Positions 17,383 to 27,125 of a DNA stretch of 64,000 nucleotides are shown here, in pieces; within the stretch, counting starts at the first letter, position 1, and each line of letters starts with the position of its first letter. This DNA is from Streptomyces sp. F001 (GTDB taxonomy: Bacteria; Actinomycetota; Actinomycetes; Streptomycetales; Streptomycetaceae), in the NCBI RefSeq assembly GCF_004187715.1, contig NZ_QZWF01000002.1, forward strand, positions 1,054,001-1,118,000. The letters are read 5' to 3'. Both the position numbers and the translations under genes were made by a program. The notes beneath the pieces are model-generated. The model had not been told where the DNA came from. It worked only from the letters and a program-made list of their open reading frames with translations, and did not search any database.

Positions 17383-18353
17383 GAGGTCGCGCGGATAGGC
17401 GCGGTGGGGACCCCGGCAGTAGTACGGGCACAGGCCCTAGTGATCATGGAGTTGCGACGCTCTGTGATCACTGGGGAGACCTGTGCCCGCGCTGCCATCA
17501 TGGCTGACAGAACCGCTCTGGGGCCAATTCGTGGCCCTGCTTCCCGAGCGGCCGGAGTTCCAACCGGACCATCCACTCGGCTGCCACCGTCGGCGCATCA
17601 GCGACCGGGTCGTCTTCGACAAGATGCTGCAACTGCTGCGCTTCGGCTGTTCGTACGAGACGATCGCCGACACGACCTGCTCGGCCACCACGATCCGCAG
17701 CCGCCGCGACGAGTGGATACGACTCGGCATCTTCGCCCAGCTCAAGCAGATCGCGCTCGACTCCTACGACCGAATCGTCGGCCTCGTCCTCGACCAGATC
17801 GCCGTGGACGGCTCCATCACCAAGGCGCCCGGAGGCGGCGAAGTGGCCGGTCGCTCACCGGTCGACCGCGGCAAACAGGGCCTCAAACGCTTGGGCATGA
17901 CGGACGGGTACGGGATTCCCCTGGGGCGTGTCCTGGCCGGTGCCAACCGCCACGACTCCCCGTTGCTCGCCCCGACCCTGGACCGTCTGGACGACCTGGG
18001 GCCGTTGCCCGACGACATCACCGTCCACCTGGACGCCGGCTACGACTCGGACAAGACCCGCACGCTGCTGCTCAGCGAACGCGGCCTGCGCGGCCGCATC
18101 GCACACAAGGGTGAGAAGGCGCCCATCCAGGCCAGTCAGCGTTGGCATGTCGAACGCACCCACGCCTGGCAGAACGCCTTCTACCGGCTCGCCCGCTGCT
18201 ACGAGCGGCGCGTCACCGTCATCGATGCCTTCTTCGACCTCGCCGACGCCATCATCACCGTGCGTAGGCTGATCCGACGAGCATGGACGAATCACCGCTG
18301 GGATGAACGCCCGAACCGCCGACCATGACCGCACGCCTATCCGCGCGACCTCT
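17382..18353 (+). mobile_element. Intact IS5-family insertion sequence, 972 bp
   Basis: The ends AGAGGTCGCGCGGATAGGCG (from 17382) and its reverse complement (ending 18353) form inverted repeats of about 20 bp. Both ends are flanked by TA (17380-17381 and 18354-18355), consistent with a TA target duplication. It carries a single full transposase gene. It interrupts the ISAzo13 remnant. Confidence 0.85.
17483..18328 (+). CDS. IS5-family transposase (DDE type)
   Basis: A 281-residue protein starting MPALPSWLTEPLWGQFVALL. The DDE core is complete: first Asp in VLDQIAVDGSITKAP, second Asp in DITVHLDAGYDSDKTR, and the Glu in RWHVERTHAWQNAFYRLARC. The helix-turn-helix precedes it (FGCSYETIADTTCSATTIRS). 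The gene spans nearly the whole element and shows no frameshift, so this copy is probably active. Confidence 0.9.
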   Translation: MPALPSWLTEPLWGQFVALLPERPEFQPDHPLGCHRRRISDRVVFDKMLQLLRFGCSYETIADTTCSATTIRSRRDEWIRLGIFAQLKQIALDSYDRIVGLVLDQIAVDGSITKAPGGGEVAGRSPVDRGKQGLKRLGMTDGYGIPLGRVLAGANRHDSPLLAPTLDRLDDLGPLPDDITVHLDAGYDSDKTRTLLLSERGLRGRIAHKGEKAPIQASQRWHVERTHAWQNAFYRLARCYERRVTVIDAFFDLADAIITVRRLIRRAWTNHRWDERPNRRP

Positions 18354-18496
18354 TAAGCACACAAGTAGCGTGCTCAGTCACACCCGCCCCACTCGTGACC
18401 AGGCATCTCACGCGCTACGATGCTCGAACAGAGATTCGAATAGAGGGCGGTGCGCCACGCAGCCGACCGAAGGGGGCAGGTGATGGGAGGCGCGCC

Positions 18497-19768
18497 ATGG
18501 GCGGTTTTACCCACCTCAACGCCGTCTCCGGGTTCTCCACCCGCTTCGGCGCCGCCCACCCCGAACAACTCGTCCAGCGCGCCGCCGAACGCGGCATGAG
18601 CGCGCCGGCTCTGACCGACCGCGACGCCGTCACCGGCGCCGTACGGTTCGCGCAGGCCGCCCTCGAGCACGCCATCCGGCCGATCTTCGGTATCAACCTC
18701 GCCGTCGCCCCGCTCGCCCCCGCCCCCGCACAGCGCCGCCGTACCCCGGTCCGCGGCGGCGCTCACGTGGACGAGCCGCCCCACTGGATCGTCCTGCTCG
18801 CCCAGTCCCGCACCGGCTGGGCGAGGCTGTGCCGGCTGACCTCCGCCGCCCACACCCACCGCGACGGCCCACTCGTTCTCACCTGGGACGACCTACGCCA
18901 GCATGCGGGGGAGGGGCTGACCGTGCTGCTCGGCCCCGCCTCCGAGCTCGTCCGCGCCCTGACCGCCGGCCGACCCGATCTGGCCGAACACCTCCTCGCC
19001 CCCTGGCAGCAGCTGCCCGGCATCCAGCTGCGCCTGGAAACCTGCTGGCTCGGCTGCACCGGCACCGGGCCCGGCTCACTGCGCCTGGCCGCCCGCACCC
19101 TCACCCTCGCCGACCAGCTGGGCATCCCGGCCGTGCTGACCAATGCCGCCCGCTACGCGGACCGAGGCCAGCGCCGCCTCGCCGACGTCCTGGACGCCGC
19201 CACGGCCGACGCCTGCGTCATCGACCCCGTCCGCGACCTCGGCCTGGGCCGCCCCCACTTCCCGGAGCCCGCCGTCGTCGGCGCCCCCAGTGGCCCCGCG
19301 CACGCAGCCCGGCTCCTGCGGGAGCGGGCCGAGGCCGGCCTCATCCGCCGCGGCCTCGACCGCGACCCCCGCGCCCGCCAGCGACTCGAAGAAGAACTCG
19401 CCGTCATCCGCACGCTGCAGTACGACAGCTACTTCCTCACCGTCGCCCAAGTCGTCGAAGACGTCCGGGAACTTGGCATCCGCGTCGCCGCCCGCGGCTC
19501 CGGCGCCGGGAGCATGGTCAACCACACCCTCGGCATCGCCACCGCCAACCCGCTCGACTTCCACCTGCTTATGGAACGGTTCCTGTCGGTGCGCCGCGCG
19601 AGCCTGCCCGACATCGACATCGACGTGGAATCAGCCCGCCGACTCGAGGTCTACGACCGCATCATCGAACGGTTCGGCACTGAACGCGTCGCCGTCACCG
19701 GAATGCCGGAGACCTACCGTGCTCGCCACGCCCTCCAGTTCCCTGTCAAGTCCTGCATGTTGAGCTGA
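18497..19768 (+). pseudogene. DNA polymerase III alpha subunit (DnaE/DnaE2-type), 3'-truncated
   Basis: Starts at ATG 18497 after GGGAGG. The N-terminus is a PHP domain (FTHLNAVSGFSTRFGAAHPE, then ALTDRDAVTGAVRFAQAA). The polymerase core begins with YFLTVAQVVEDVRELGIRVA, RGSGAGSMVNHTLGIA and the catalytic PDIDIDVESARRLEVYDRII, whose aspartates bind metal. Similarity stops after MPETYRARHAL near 19735, where about 17 unrelated codons lead to a stop. A complete enzyme is over 1,000 residues, so the palm is incomplete and the fingers, beta-binding and OB parts are lost. It probably was an accessory error-prone polymerase; the remaining 410 residues cannot polymerise. Confidence 0.8.
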
Positions 19769-20331
19769 GAGTAGGGGAGGCGGACCGGGGGTGCCCAGGC
19801 CGCTCGGCCGCAGGCGGCCTGACTGGCGTCCGGTGCCCCGCTTCTTCCCGTCCGTCTGCGCAATCGGCACACGCTGCCGGAAGGCGTCTTCCAGCGACCT
19901 GATGTCTGTCCCATGGAGGTGCCATAGAAAGGCGGCGACTGATCGACTGTACGGGACTGGTGGTCGGCGAGATCCGCGTCGAAAACGCGGGCTTCCCCTG
20001 ATTGCACCGCCGGTTCATCGAGAACCCGGGTGGCGAGGCTACGGCCTCTGCCGGGGCGTGAGCTGGCGCTGGTCGAGCGAATCGATGACGCGTATCAGGA
20101 GCGTGAGATCGCGTCCAGTGTCGGCTGCACGCCAGCAGGGATCAAGCGTGGTCCGGTTGACGGAGGAGCCGCGGCGAAGCGGAGGGTGGCATATGACTTG
20201 TGCAAGTCTCCTACAAGTCCGGGCGGACATATGCAGGATAGGCAGCACCAGCGGAGGGTGCGGGGGAAGAGTACGTGGGGGGACCGCGTTGCCGTTGACC
20301 TTGCCACCCGACCTTTCTGAAAGGTGTCGGC
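19769..20331. other. Non-coding stretch upstream of the LAL regulator
   Basis: No supported gene. The break that truncated the polymerase is at about 19735, and an unidentified element end may lie there. At 20196-20218 ACTTGT and ACAAGT are separated by 11 bases and enclosed by two CATATG palindromes, a possible operator for the regulator starting at 20332. Confidence 0.4.
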
Positions 20332-23079
20332 GTGATGCTCAAGGGGCGGGTCAGGGAACGTGAAACCCTCGATCGGTTCGTCGCGGATCTGCGCGAGGGA
20401 TTGAGCGGTGTCGTCCTCCTACGTGGTGACGCCGGCATCGGTAAGACCGTCTTGCTGGATCATGCGGTCGCGGAGGCCGCCGACCTGCGCGTCCTGCGGG
20501 TGGCGGGTGTGGAGGCGGAGTCCGGGTTCCCTTTCGCGGCGCTGCACCGTCTGCTCGTACCGTTCTTGGACGGCCTCAAGGAGCCCGGAGCACTGCCCGC
20601 GACCCAGCGCACGGCCCTGCGGGTGGCCTGTGGACTGGCCGACGGCCCGGCCGCCGACCAGTTCCTGGTGGGGCTCGCGACGCTCACGCTCCTTGCGGAG
20701 GCTGCGAAGCAACGGCCTCTGCTGGCCTGCGTCGACGACGCCCAGTGGCTCGACAAGGAGTCTTTGGGCGTACTCGCCTTCGTAGGCCGGCGGGTGCACG
20801 CCGAAGGCGTCGGCCTGCTGTTCGCCGCACGGGCCGGTTTCGACGCGCCTGCGGGCCTTCCGTCCATCGAAGTCGCCGGTCTGGAGGACGAGTTCGCTCT
20901 GGAACTGCTGCGGGAGACCGTCCCCGGACAGCTCGACACCCGTGTCGCGGCGCGGATCGTGGCCGCCACGGCCGGGAACCCGCTGGCACTGGCTGACCTG
21001 GGACAGGAATTGTCCGCCGACCAGCTCTCCGGAGGGCTCGCGCTGCCCGAACCGCTGCCCGTGGGCGGCAGGCTGGAGGCGCATTACCTCCAGCAGGTTT
21101 GCGAGCTGCCGGAGCCGACGCAGACCTGGCTGCTTCTCGCCGCCGCAGAGCCGGGCGGCGACCTTGGGTACCTCGCGAGCGCGGCAGGCCGGCTCGGGAT
21201 CGGCACGGAGGCCTCCGGCCCGGCCGAAGCCGCGCGTCTGTTGGTGCTGCGCGCCACCGCACAGTTTCGCCATCCGCTGGTTCGGTCGGCTGTGTACAGC
21301 GGCGCCACCAGCGCCGAGCGAAGGCGGGCGCACCAGGCACTGGCGGAGGTCACTGACCGTCCGGCCGACACCGATCGGCGGGCCTGGCATCTCGCCGCGG
21401 CCGCCATAGGGACGGATACCGCCGTCGCCGCGGAGGTGGAACGCGTGGCCGACCGGGCGGGCGCGCGGGGTGGCTACGCCGCGCGCGCCACCTTCCTGAC
21501 CCGGGCAGCCGAGCTGACGCCGGAAGGCGAGATACGAGCGGGGCGGCTGCTGGCAGCGGCCGAGGCAGCGCTGCGGGCCGGGGCGCCGCTGCAGGCGGAG
21601 TCGCTGCTGGACGGGATCGACGGGGAGCTGCTCGGCGATGTCGGCCAGGGCCGGGCATTGCTGGTCCGGGCGACCACGGGCGTCGCGCTGGGCCGCGCGG
21701 ATTCGTTCGCGCAGGCGCCGGCGCTGTGCGTGCGCGCCGCCCAGTTCCTCATCGACGGTGCTCCGGACCTGGCTCGTGAGGCGCTCCTCAGGGCGATCGA
21801 CCGCACCATCACCGCGGAGCACCTCATGCGGGACACGACGCCGTCCGAGATCGCCCGGGCCGTGGAGACGCTGGTGCCGCGCACCGGTGAGGCGACCGGT
21901 GTCGACCTCGTGCTGCGCGGCTTCGCAGCCCTGGTCACCGACGGCTACGAACGCGCTGTACCCCACCTGCGGCGGGCCTGTGCCATGGTGCTGGACCCCG
22001 GCACTCCCGAGGAGGAGGTGCTGCGCGGCTATCTGCCCGCCGTCACCCTGTCGATGATGCTGTGGGACGAGCAGACACACACCGCCGTCATCGAGAGGGC
22101 GGCTGACGTCGCCCGGCGGACCGGCTCCCTGTGGCAGCTGGACAACGCGCTGTACTGCGCCACGATGTCCGAGACCAATCTCGGCGAGCTGGCGGCTGCC
22201 GACGACCTGCTGGCCGAGGGGCACCAGATTCGGGCGGCGATCGGCGCGAACGACGACGTGTGGGCCATCTACCGGCATCCCGAGCTGCTCGCCTGGCACG
22301 GCGAGCGCGACGACCTGGATGCCGTTCTGCGCGGATCGATGGAGGCCGGAACCTGGCTCGGCAGCGGCGCGGTCGAGTCCATCGCCCGCATCGGCATGAT
22401 GGTGCTGGCCCTGAGCCGCGGCGACTACGCCGAGGCGCGCACCGTCGCGCACGAACTGATCGAGCACGACGTGGTCGGGGTGCATTCCCGGCTGCTGCCT
22501 CACCTTGTCGAGGCGGCCGTACGCTGCGGCGACCGGGTCCTGGCCACGGCCGCGCTGGGGACGCTGACCTCCCGGGCGACGGCCTCCGGCACGCCCTGGG
22601 CCCTGGGTCTGCTGGCCCGCTCGAGTGCCCTGCTCGCAGCCGTCGGCGACGCCGAGCCGCTGTACAACGAGGCGATCACCCTGCTGTCGGGCACGAGAGC
22701 CCGCTCCGATCTCGCTGTCGCCCACCTGCTGTACGGCGAGTGGCTGCGCCGCCGTAAGCGCCGCAAGGATGCCCGCGAGCAACTGCACACGGCCGTCGCG
22801 ATGTTCGACGCCATACGGGCCACGGGATACGCGGCGCGCGCCGCCCAGGAGCTTGCCGCGACCGGGGCGCACCCCCAGCGCGGGCCGGCCGGGACGACGA
22901 ACACGCTGACCCCGCAGGAACTCCAGATCGCCCGCCTCGCCAAGGGCGGTGCGACCAACGCCGAGATCGCCGCCCAGCTGTACATCAGTGCCAGCACCGT
23001 CGACTACCACCTGCGCAAGATCTTCCGGAAGCTCGACGTGACGTCCCGGCGGCAACTCCACCAGGCCTTGGACGACTGA
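20332..23079 (+). CDS. LAL-type LuxR transcriptional regulator with ATPase domain
   Basis: A 915-residue protein starting at GTG 20332 or ATG 20335 behind GAAAGG. The STAND/AAA-type ATPase is N-terminal: Walker [10 protein letters not shown] (residues 31-39) and Walker [14 protein letters not shown]. The middle 500 residues are helical TPR-like repeats (for example [20 protein letters not shown]). The C-terminus is a LuxR helix-turn-helix: [20 protein letters not shown] then [20 protein letters not shown]. These large regulators activate target operons when a ligand triggers the ATPase. The co-directional hydrolase genes downstream, with the first starting 96 bp after it, are the natural targets. 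Confidence 0.9.
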   Translation: MMLKGRVRERETLDRFVADLREGLSGVVLLRGDAGIGKTVLLDHAVAEAADLRVLRVAGVEAESGFPFAALHRLLVPFLDGLKEPGALPATQRTALRVACGLADGPAADQFLVGLATLTLLAEAAKQRPLLACVDDAQWLDKESLGVLAFVGRRVHAEGVGLLFAARAGFDAPAGLPSIEVAGLEDEFALELLRETVPGQLDTRVAARIVAATAGNPLALADLGQELSADQLSGGLALPEPLPVGGRLEAHYLQQVCELPEPTQTWLLLAAAEPGGDLGYLASAAGRLGIGTEASGPAEAARLLVLRATAQFRHPLVRSAVYSGATSAERRRAHQALAEVTDRPADTDRRAWHLAAAAIGTDTAVAAEVERVADRAGARGGYAARATFLTRAAELTPEGEIRAGRLLAAAEAALRAGAPLQAESLLDGIDGELLGDVGQGRALLVRATTGVALGRADSFAQAPALCVRAAQFLIDGAPDLAREALLRAIDRTITAEHLMRDTTPSEIARAVETLVPRTGEATGVDLVLRGFAALVTDGYERAVPHLRRACAMVLDPGTPEEEVLRGYLPAVTLSMMLWDEQTHTAVIERAADVARRTGSLWQLDNALYCATMSETNLGELAAADDLLAEGHQIRAAIGANDDVWAIYRHPELLAWHGERDDLDAVLRGSMEAGTWLGSGAVESIARIGMMVLALSRGDYAEARTVAHELIEHDVVGVHSRLLPHLVEAAVRCGDRVLATAALGTLTSRATASGTPWALGLLARSSALLAAVGDAEPLYNEAITLLSGTRARSDLAVAHLLYGEWLRRRKRRKDAREQLHTAVAMFDAIRATGYAARAAQELAATGAHPQRGPAGTTNTLTPQELQIARLAKGGATNAEIAAQLYISASTVDYHLRKIFRKLDVTSRRQLHQALDD

Positions 23080-23174
23080 CTCCGGTCACGACTACGCGCT
23101 GCACGGGATTCGAGCACCGTCCGTCCTGGCCGACGCTTGGGCGACCGGACAGATCCTGCAGACGGGAGCATTCC

Positions 23175-23999
23175 ATGCCATACGTCACCGCGAGCGACGG
23201 AGCGCAGATCTACTACAAGGACTGGGGCACGGGCCGGCCGGTCGTGCTCAGCCACGGCTGGCCGCTGAACTCGGACAGCTGGGAGGCGCAGCAGCTGTTC
23301 CTCGCCTCGAACGGCTTCCGCGCCATCGCCCACGACCGTCGTGGGCACGGCCGTTCCACCCAGACCTGGCACGGCAACGAGATGAACACCTACGCCGACG
23401 ACCTCGCCACCCTCATCGACACGCTCGACCTGCGCGACGCGACGCTCGTCGGCTTCTCCACGGGCGGCGGCGAAGTCGCCCGCTACATCGGGCGGCACGG
23501 CACCGCGCGCGTCGCGCAGCTCGTACTGGTCTCCGCCGTACCACCGTTCATGCTCAAGGCCGACGACAATCCCGGTGGCGTGCCGGCCGAGGTGTTCGAC
23601 GCGATCCGCGGCGGGTCGCTCGCCGACCGCTCACAGCTGTACCGCGACCTGGCCGACGGCCCGTTCTTCGGGAACAACCGACCCGGCGCCGATGTCTCCC
23701 AGGGCATTCGGGATGCGTTCTGGCGCCAGAGCCTGCAGGCCGGACACCGGGGCGCCTACGAATGCATCGCGGCCTTCTCGGCCACCGACTTCCGCGCCGA
23801 CCTGGACGCCTTCGACGTGCCTACGCTGGTCATCCACGGCGACGACGACCAGGTCGTGCCCTTCGAGGTGGGCGGCGAAGCGTCGGCGGCCCGCATCAAG
23901 AACGCGACGCTGAAGGTCTACCCGGGCGCGCCGCACGGCATCACGGACACGCACAAGGAACAGCTCGGCACCGACCTGCTGGACTTCCTCAACTCCTGA
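23175..23999 (+). CDS. Alpha/beta hydrolase, cofactor-free haloperoxidase type
   Basis: A 274-residue protein. Oxyanion-hole strand [15 protein letters not shown], nucleophile elbow [16 protein letters not shown] (Ser96), acid in [13 protein letters not shown] (about Asp225) and His254 in [12 protein letters not shown] form the catalytic triad of the non-heme chloroperoxidase/arylesterase group. In vivo these are usually esterases or perhydrolases, not true haloperoxidases. It starts the hydrolase series downstream of the LAL regulator; the next gene begins 20 bp after its stop, suggesting an operon. Confidence 0.88.
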   Translation: MPYVTASDGAQIYYKDWGTGRPVVLSHGWPLNSDSWEAQQLFLASNGFRAIAHDRRGHGRSTQTWHGNEMNTYADDLATLIDTLDLRDATLVGFSTGGGEVARYIGRHGTARVAQLVLVSAVPPFMLKADDNPGGVPAEVFDAIRGGSLADRSQLYRDLADGPFFGNNRPGADVSQGIRDAFWRQSLQAGHRGAYECIAAFSATDFRADLDAFDVPTLVIHGDDDQVVPFEVGGEASAARIKNATLKVYPGAPHGITDTHKEQLGTDLLDFLNS

Positions 24000-24018
24000 C
24001 CGCGGAAGGAACCACCGC

Positions 24019-24843
24019 ATGATTCCCGAAGGTCAGCCCCGCCGTCGCGTTCTCGGCGGCCTGCTCGCGGCGGGAGCGGTCACGCTCGGCACCGCCCCCA
24101 CCCCGGCCTCCGCCCGCTCGGGGAGCGGTACGAGACCGACCGTCGTGCTCGTGCACGGCGTGTTCGCCGACTCCTCCGGCTGGAACGACGTCATCGCCCC
24201 CCTGCTGAAGGCCGGATTCCCGGTCATCGCCCCCGCGAACCCGCTGCGCGACCTGGCGGGCGACTCGGCGTACGTCTCCAGCGTCATCGACACCATCCCC
24301 GGCCCGGTCATCCTGGTCGGCCACTCCTACGGCGGCGAGGTCATCACCAACGCCGGGCGCGGTCACTCCAACGTCAAGGCGCTGGTGTACGTCGGGGCTT
24401 TCGCACCCGACGAGGGCGAGAGCGCGCTGCAACTGGCAGGCATGTTCCCGGGCAGCAAACTGCCGGACGCGCTGGTGACCCGCCCGTTCCCGCTGCCCGA
24501 CGGCACCACCGGCACTGACGGCTACATCGACCCGGCGAAGTTCCACGAGGTCTTCGCCCAGGACCTGCCGACCTCCGTGACGCGGCTCATGGCGGCCACT
24601 CAGCGTCCCGGCAGCATAGGCGGGTTGGCGTCCGGCAGCGGCGTACCGGCCTGGAAGAGCCTGCCGTCCTGGTATGTGATCCCCACCGCCGACAACGTCA
24701 TCCCGGCTGCGGGGCAGCGCTTCATGGCCAAGCGCGCCGGGAGCACGACCGTCGAGGTGAAGGGCTCGTCCCACGTCGTGATGATGTCGCACCCCGACAT
24801 CGTCGTCCGCCAGATCCTGGCTGCCTACCGTGCCACCCGTTGA
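24019..24843 (+). CDS. Secreted alpha/beta hydrolase with Tat-like signal peptide
   Basis: A 274-residue protein. The N-terminus QPRRRVLGGLLAAGAVTLG followed by TPASA is a twin-arginine-type signal with a likely cut after ASA (residue 32). The mature part has PTVVLVHGVFADSSGWNDVI and the nucleophile elbow LVGHSYGGEVITNAG (Ser103). The family is close to salicylate-esterase-like and EstC-type hydrolases of Streptomyces. It lies between two other hydrolases with short gaps and is likely exported while its neighbours stay in the cytoplasm. Confidence 0.85.
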   Translation: MIPEGQPRRRVLGGLLAAGAVTLGTAPTPASARSGSGTRPTVVLVHGVFADSSGWNDVIAPLLKAGFPVIAPANPLRDLAGDSAYVSSVIDTIPGPVILVGHSYGGEVITNAGRGHSNVKALVYVGAFAPDEGESALQLAGMFPGSKLPDALVTRPFPLPDGTTGTDGYIDPAKFHEVFAQDLPTSVTRLMAATQRPGSIGGLASGSGVPAWKSLPSWYVIPTADNVIPAAGQRFMAKRAGSTTVEVKGSSHVVMMSHPDIVVRQILAAYRATR

Positions 24844-24862
24844 CGCCCAGGAAGGAACATCG

Positions 24863-25660
24863 ATGAGCGCACCGGACACCATCGTCCTGATCCACGGCTT
24901 CTGGGTGACGCCGCGCAGCTGGGAGCACTGGATCGACCGCTACGAGAAGCAGGGCTACCGGGTGCTCGCGCCCGCCTACCCCGGCTTCGAGGTGGAGGTC
25001 GAGTCCCTGAACGCCGACCCGACCCCGATCGAGAAGGTGACGGCCCCGCAGATCCTCGAGAGCCTGGCGAACGTGATCCGCGGGCTCGACAGGCCGCCCG
25101 TCCTGATCGGCCACTCCGCGGGCGGGGCGTTCACTCAGGTCCTGCTCGACCACGGCTTCGGCGCGGCCGGAGTGGCCATCAACTCCGCGCCCACCGAAGG
25201 CGTGAAGGTGGTCCCGCTGAGCCAGGTGAAGTCGACCTTCCCCGTGCTCAAGAATCCCGCCAATCACCACAAGGCGGTCGGCCTCACCCATGAGCAGTGG
25301 CACTACGCCTTCACCAACACCTTCTCCGAAGAGGAGTCCCGGGCGCTCTACGAGCGTTACGCGATCCCCGCGTCGGGCCGCATCCTGTGGAACAGCGTGC
25401 TGGCCAACCTCCAGCCCGGACACCAGGACATCTGGGTGAACTACCACAACGACGACCGTGTACCGCTGCTGTTCCTCTCCGGCGAGCTGGACCACCTCAT
25501 GCCGCCCCAGGTCCAGCAGTCCAACGCCAAGCACTACAAGTCGAACACCGTCACCGAGGTCAAGGTGTATCCGGGGCAGCCGCACCTGATGCCGGCCTCG
25601 CCAGGCTGGGAAGAGGTCGCGGACTACGCCCTGTCGTGGGCCTTGTCGCACGCCCGATAG
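24863..25660 (+). CDS. Alpha/beta hydrolase
   Basis: A 265-residue protein from ATG 24863 after GAAGGAAC. It has IVLIHGFWVTPRSWEHWIDR as the oxyanion segment, the elbow VLIGHSAGGAFTQVLLDHG (Ser85), an acid in LLFLSGELDHLMPP and His in YPGQPHLMPA. No signal peptide, unlike the preceding gene. The sequence shares its pattern with the other two hydrolases only at fold level, so these are not recent duplicates. It begins 19 bp after the previous stop. Confidence 0.85.
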   Translation: MSAPDTIVLIHGFWVTPRSWEHWIDRYEKQGYRVLAPAYPGFEVEVESLNADPTPIEKVTAPQILESLANVIRGLDRPPVLIGHSAGGAFTQVLLDHGFGAAGVAINSAPTEGVKVVPLSQVKSTFPVLKNPANHHKAVGLTHEQWHYAFTNTFSEEESRALYERYAIPASGRILWNSVLANLQPGHQDIWVNYHNDDRVPLLFLSGELDHLMPPQVQQSNAKHYKSNTVTEVKVYPGQPHLMPASPGWEEVADYALSWALSHAR

Positions 25661-25719
25661 CCACCAGGGGTCCGGGGCGGTCACACCCGCCGTCCCGGGC
25701 CACCGGAAGGGATGACCGC

Positions 25720-26511
25720 ATGACCGACGTCCGCGTCACCCACATCGGCGGTCCCACCACACTGATCGAGGTCGGCGGCTGGCGGCTGCTGACCGACCCG
25801 ACGTTCGATCCGCCGGGACGCCGCTACTCGTTCGGCTGGGGCACGTCCTCCCGTAAGACGTCCGGCCCCGCCCTGGCCGTCGCGGATCTGCCGCCGGTCG
25901 ACGCCGTCCTGCTCAGCCACGACCACCACGGCGACAACCTCGACACGGCCGGGCGCGCCCTGCTGCCGACCGCGGACGCCGTCCTCACCACGCCGTCCGG
26001 AGCACGACGACTCAGGGGCAACGCTCGTGGTCTGGCGCCCTGGACGACCACACGCCTTCAGGCACCAGGACGCACGACGATCGACATCACCGCGACCCCC
26101 GCCCGTCACGGACCGCCGCTGTCACGGCCGATCACCGGGGACGTCACCGGCTTCGCACTCCACTGGAAGGGACAACGGCACGGCGTGCTGTGGATCTCCG
26201 GAGACACCGTCCTCCACGACGGCGTACGACACCTTGCCCGTCGACTGAACGTGGGCACCGCCCTGTTGCACATGGGCGGCGTGCGCTTCCCGCTGACGGG
26301 CCCGATCCGCTACACGATGACGGCCGCTCAGGCTGTAGAGCTGTGCCGACTGCTCACCCCGCGAACCGCCCTCCCCATCCACTACGAGGGCTGGCACCAC
26401 TTCCGCGAGAACCGAGAAGCCATCGAACGGCACCTCGCCTCGGCTCCCGCCGACATCCGGGACCGCTTCCGTTGGCTGCCCGCCGGAACAGGGGTCGACC
26501 TCAGCGTGTGA
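25720..26511 (+). CDS. Metallo-beta-lactamase-fold hydrolase (UlaG/RomA-like)
   Basis: A 263-residue protein from ATG 25720 after GGAAGGGATG. Metal-binding motif SHDHHGDNLD (residues 66-75) follows a beta strand in VDAVLLSHDHH; further ligands are probably His in TPARHGPPLS, Asp in LWISGDTVLHDG and His in ALPIHYEGWHHF. The arrangement fits the L-ascorbate-6-phosphate lactonase/NAPE-PLD-like branch of MBL proteins. It is the last gene of the LAL-regulated series. Confidence 0.82.
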   Translation: MTDVRVTHIGGPTTLIEVGGWRLLTDPTFDPPGRRYSFGWGTSSRKTSGPALAVADLPPVDAVLLSHDHHGDNLDTAGRALLPTADAVLTTPSGARRLRGNARGLAPWTTTRLQAPGRTTIDITATPARHGPPLSRPITGDVTGFALHWKGQRHGVLWISGDTVLHDGVRHLARRLNVGTALLHMGGVRFPLTGPIRYTMTAAQAVELCRLLTPRTALPIHYEGWHHFRENREAIERHLASAPADIRDRFRWLPAGTGVDLSV

Positions 26512-26549
26512 CGGCGCCGGTCGGTGCTGATGCTCCTGCTGACACGATC

Positions 26550-26770
26550 GCCTGTCCGGCGTATTCGCCGCCAGGGAACTGGGCGCCGAGCGCATTATCG
26601 TCAGGAGCCAGCACGCCTCCCCACCGAAAGCTCGCGACCGACTTCGGGGCCACCGACGTCGTCAACCCAACGCGGAGACAAGGGCATCGCCCGATCAAGG
26701 AACTCACCGGCGGCATCGGCGCCGACTCCGCCCTCTGCGGCAACGCACAGCGCATCGACGCCCACCTGGA
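26550..26770 (+). pseudogene. Zinc-type alcohol dehydrogenase fragment, frameshifted
   Basis: Across the plus-strand frames one can read LGAERIIV, KLATDFGATDVV, GDKGIA and IKELTGGIGADSAL. This is the NAD-binding stretch of medium-chain dehydrogenases (GAERIIxxSRHxxRxxLAxxFGATDIV). Several indels break it and neither the zinc site nor the C-terminus is present. The following 350 bases to the next gene hold only weak open frames. Confidence 0.5.
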
Positions 26771-27125
26771 TGCCTCGCCCGCCACAGCATCGACAGCAAC
26801 ACCCAGTGACCGGCTGGAGCAGGTCAGCGACGGCGAACTGGTGGATGAGATCCAGCAGTAGTTGGTTCGCGGCTTCAGCGCGTCGTTGCGGAAGGACGGC
26901 GAGATCGTTGAGCGGGGCCTCGGTCGCGACGAATGCGGTGGCCTGGCTGTGGATGCTGAAGTCGAGAGTGAGACTGCCGTCGATCTGTTCGTCGTACGTT
27001 CCATCTCGTTCGGCCAAGGCAACAGGTTGAGGTTCGTCAGTTTCGCGCGGAGCAGGCTCTCCCCGGGGCAGGAAGGGCCTGCCGTACCTCGGTCATGACG
27101 GGGTCCGCAGCATGCAGGTTGACAG

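Noticed and set aside
20419..23061. 880-codon open frame on the minus strand
   Set aside because: It is the exact antisense of the LAL regulator, rich in Arg, Gly and Gln, and has no family signature; it is a high-GC shadow.
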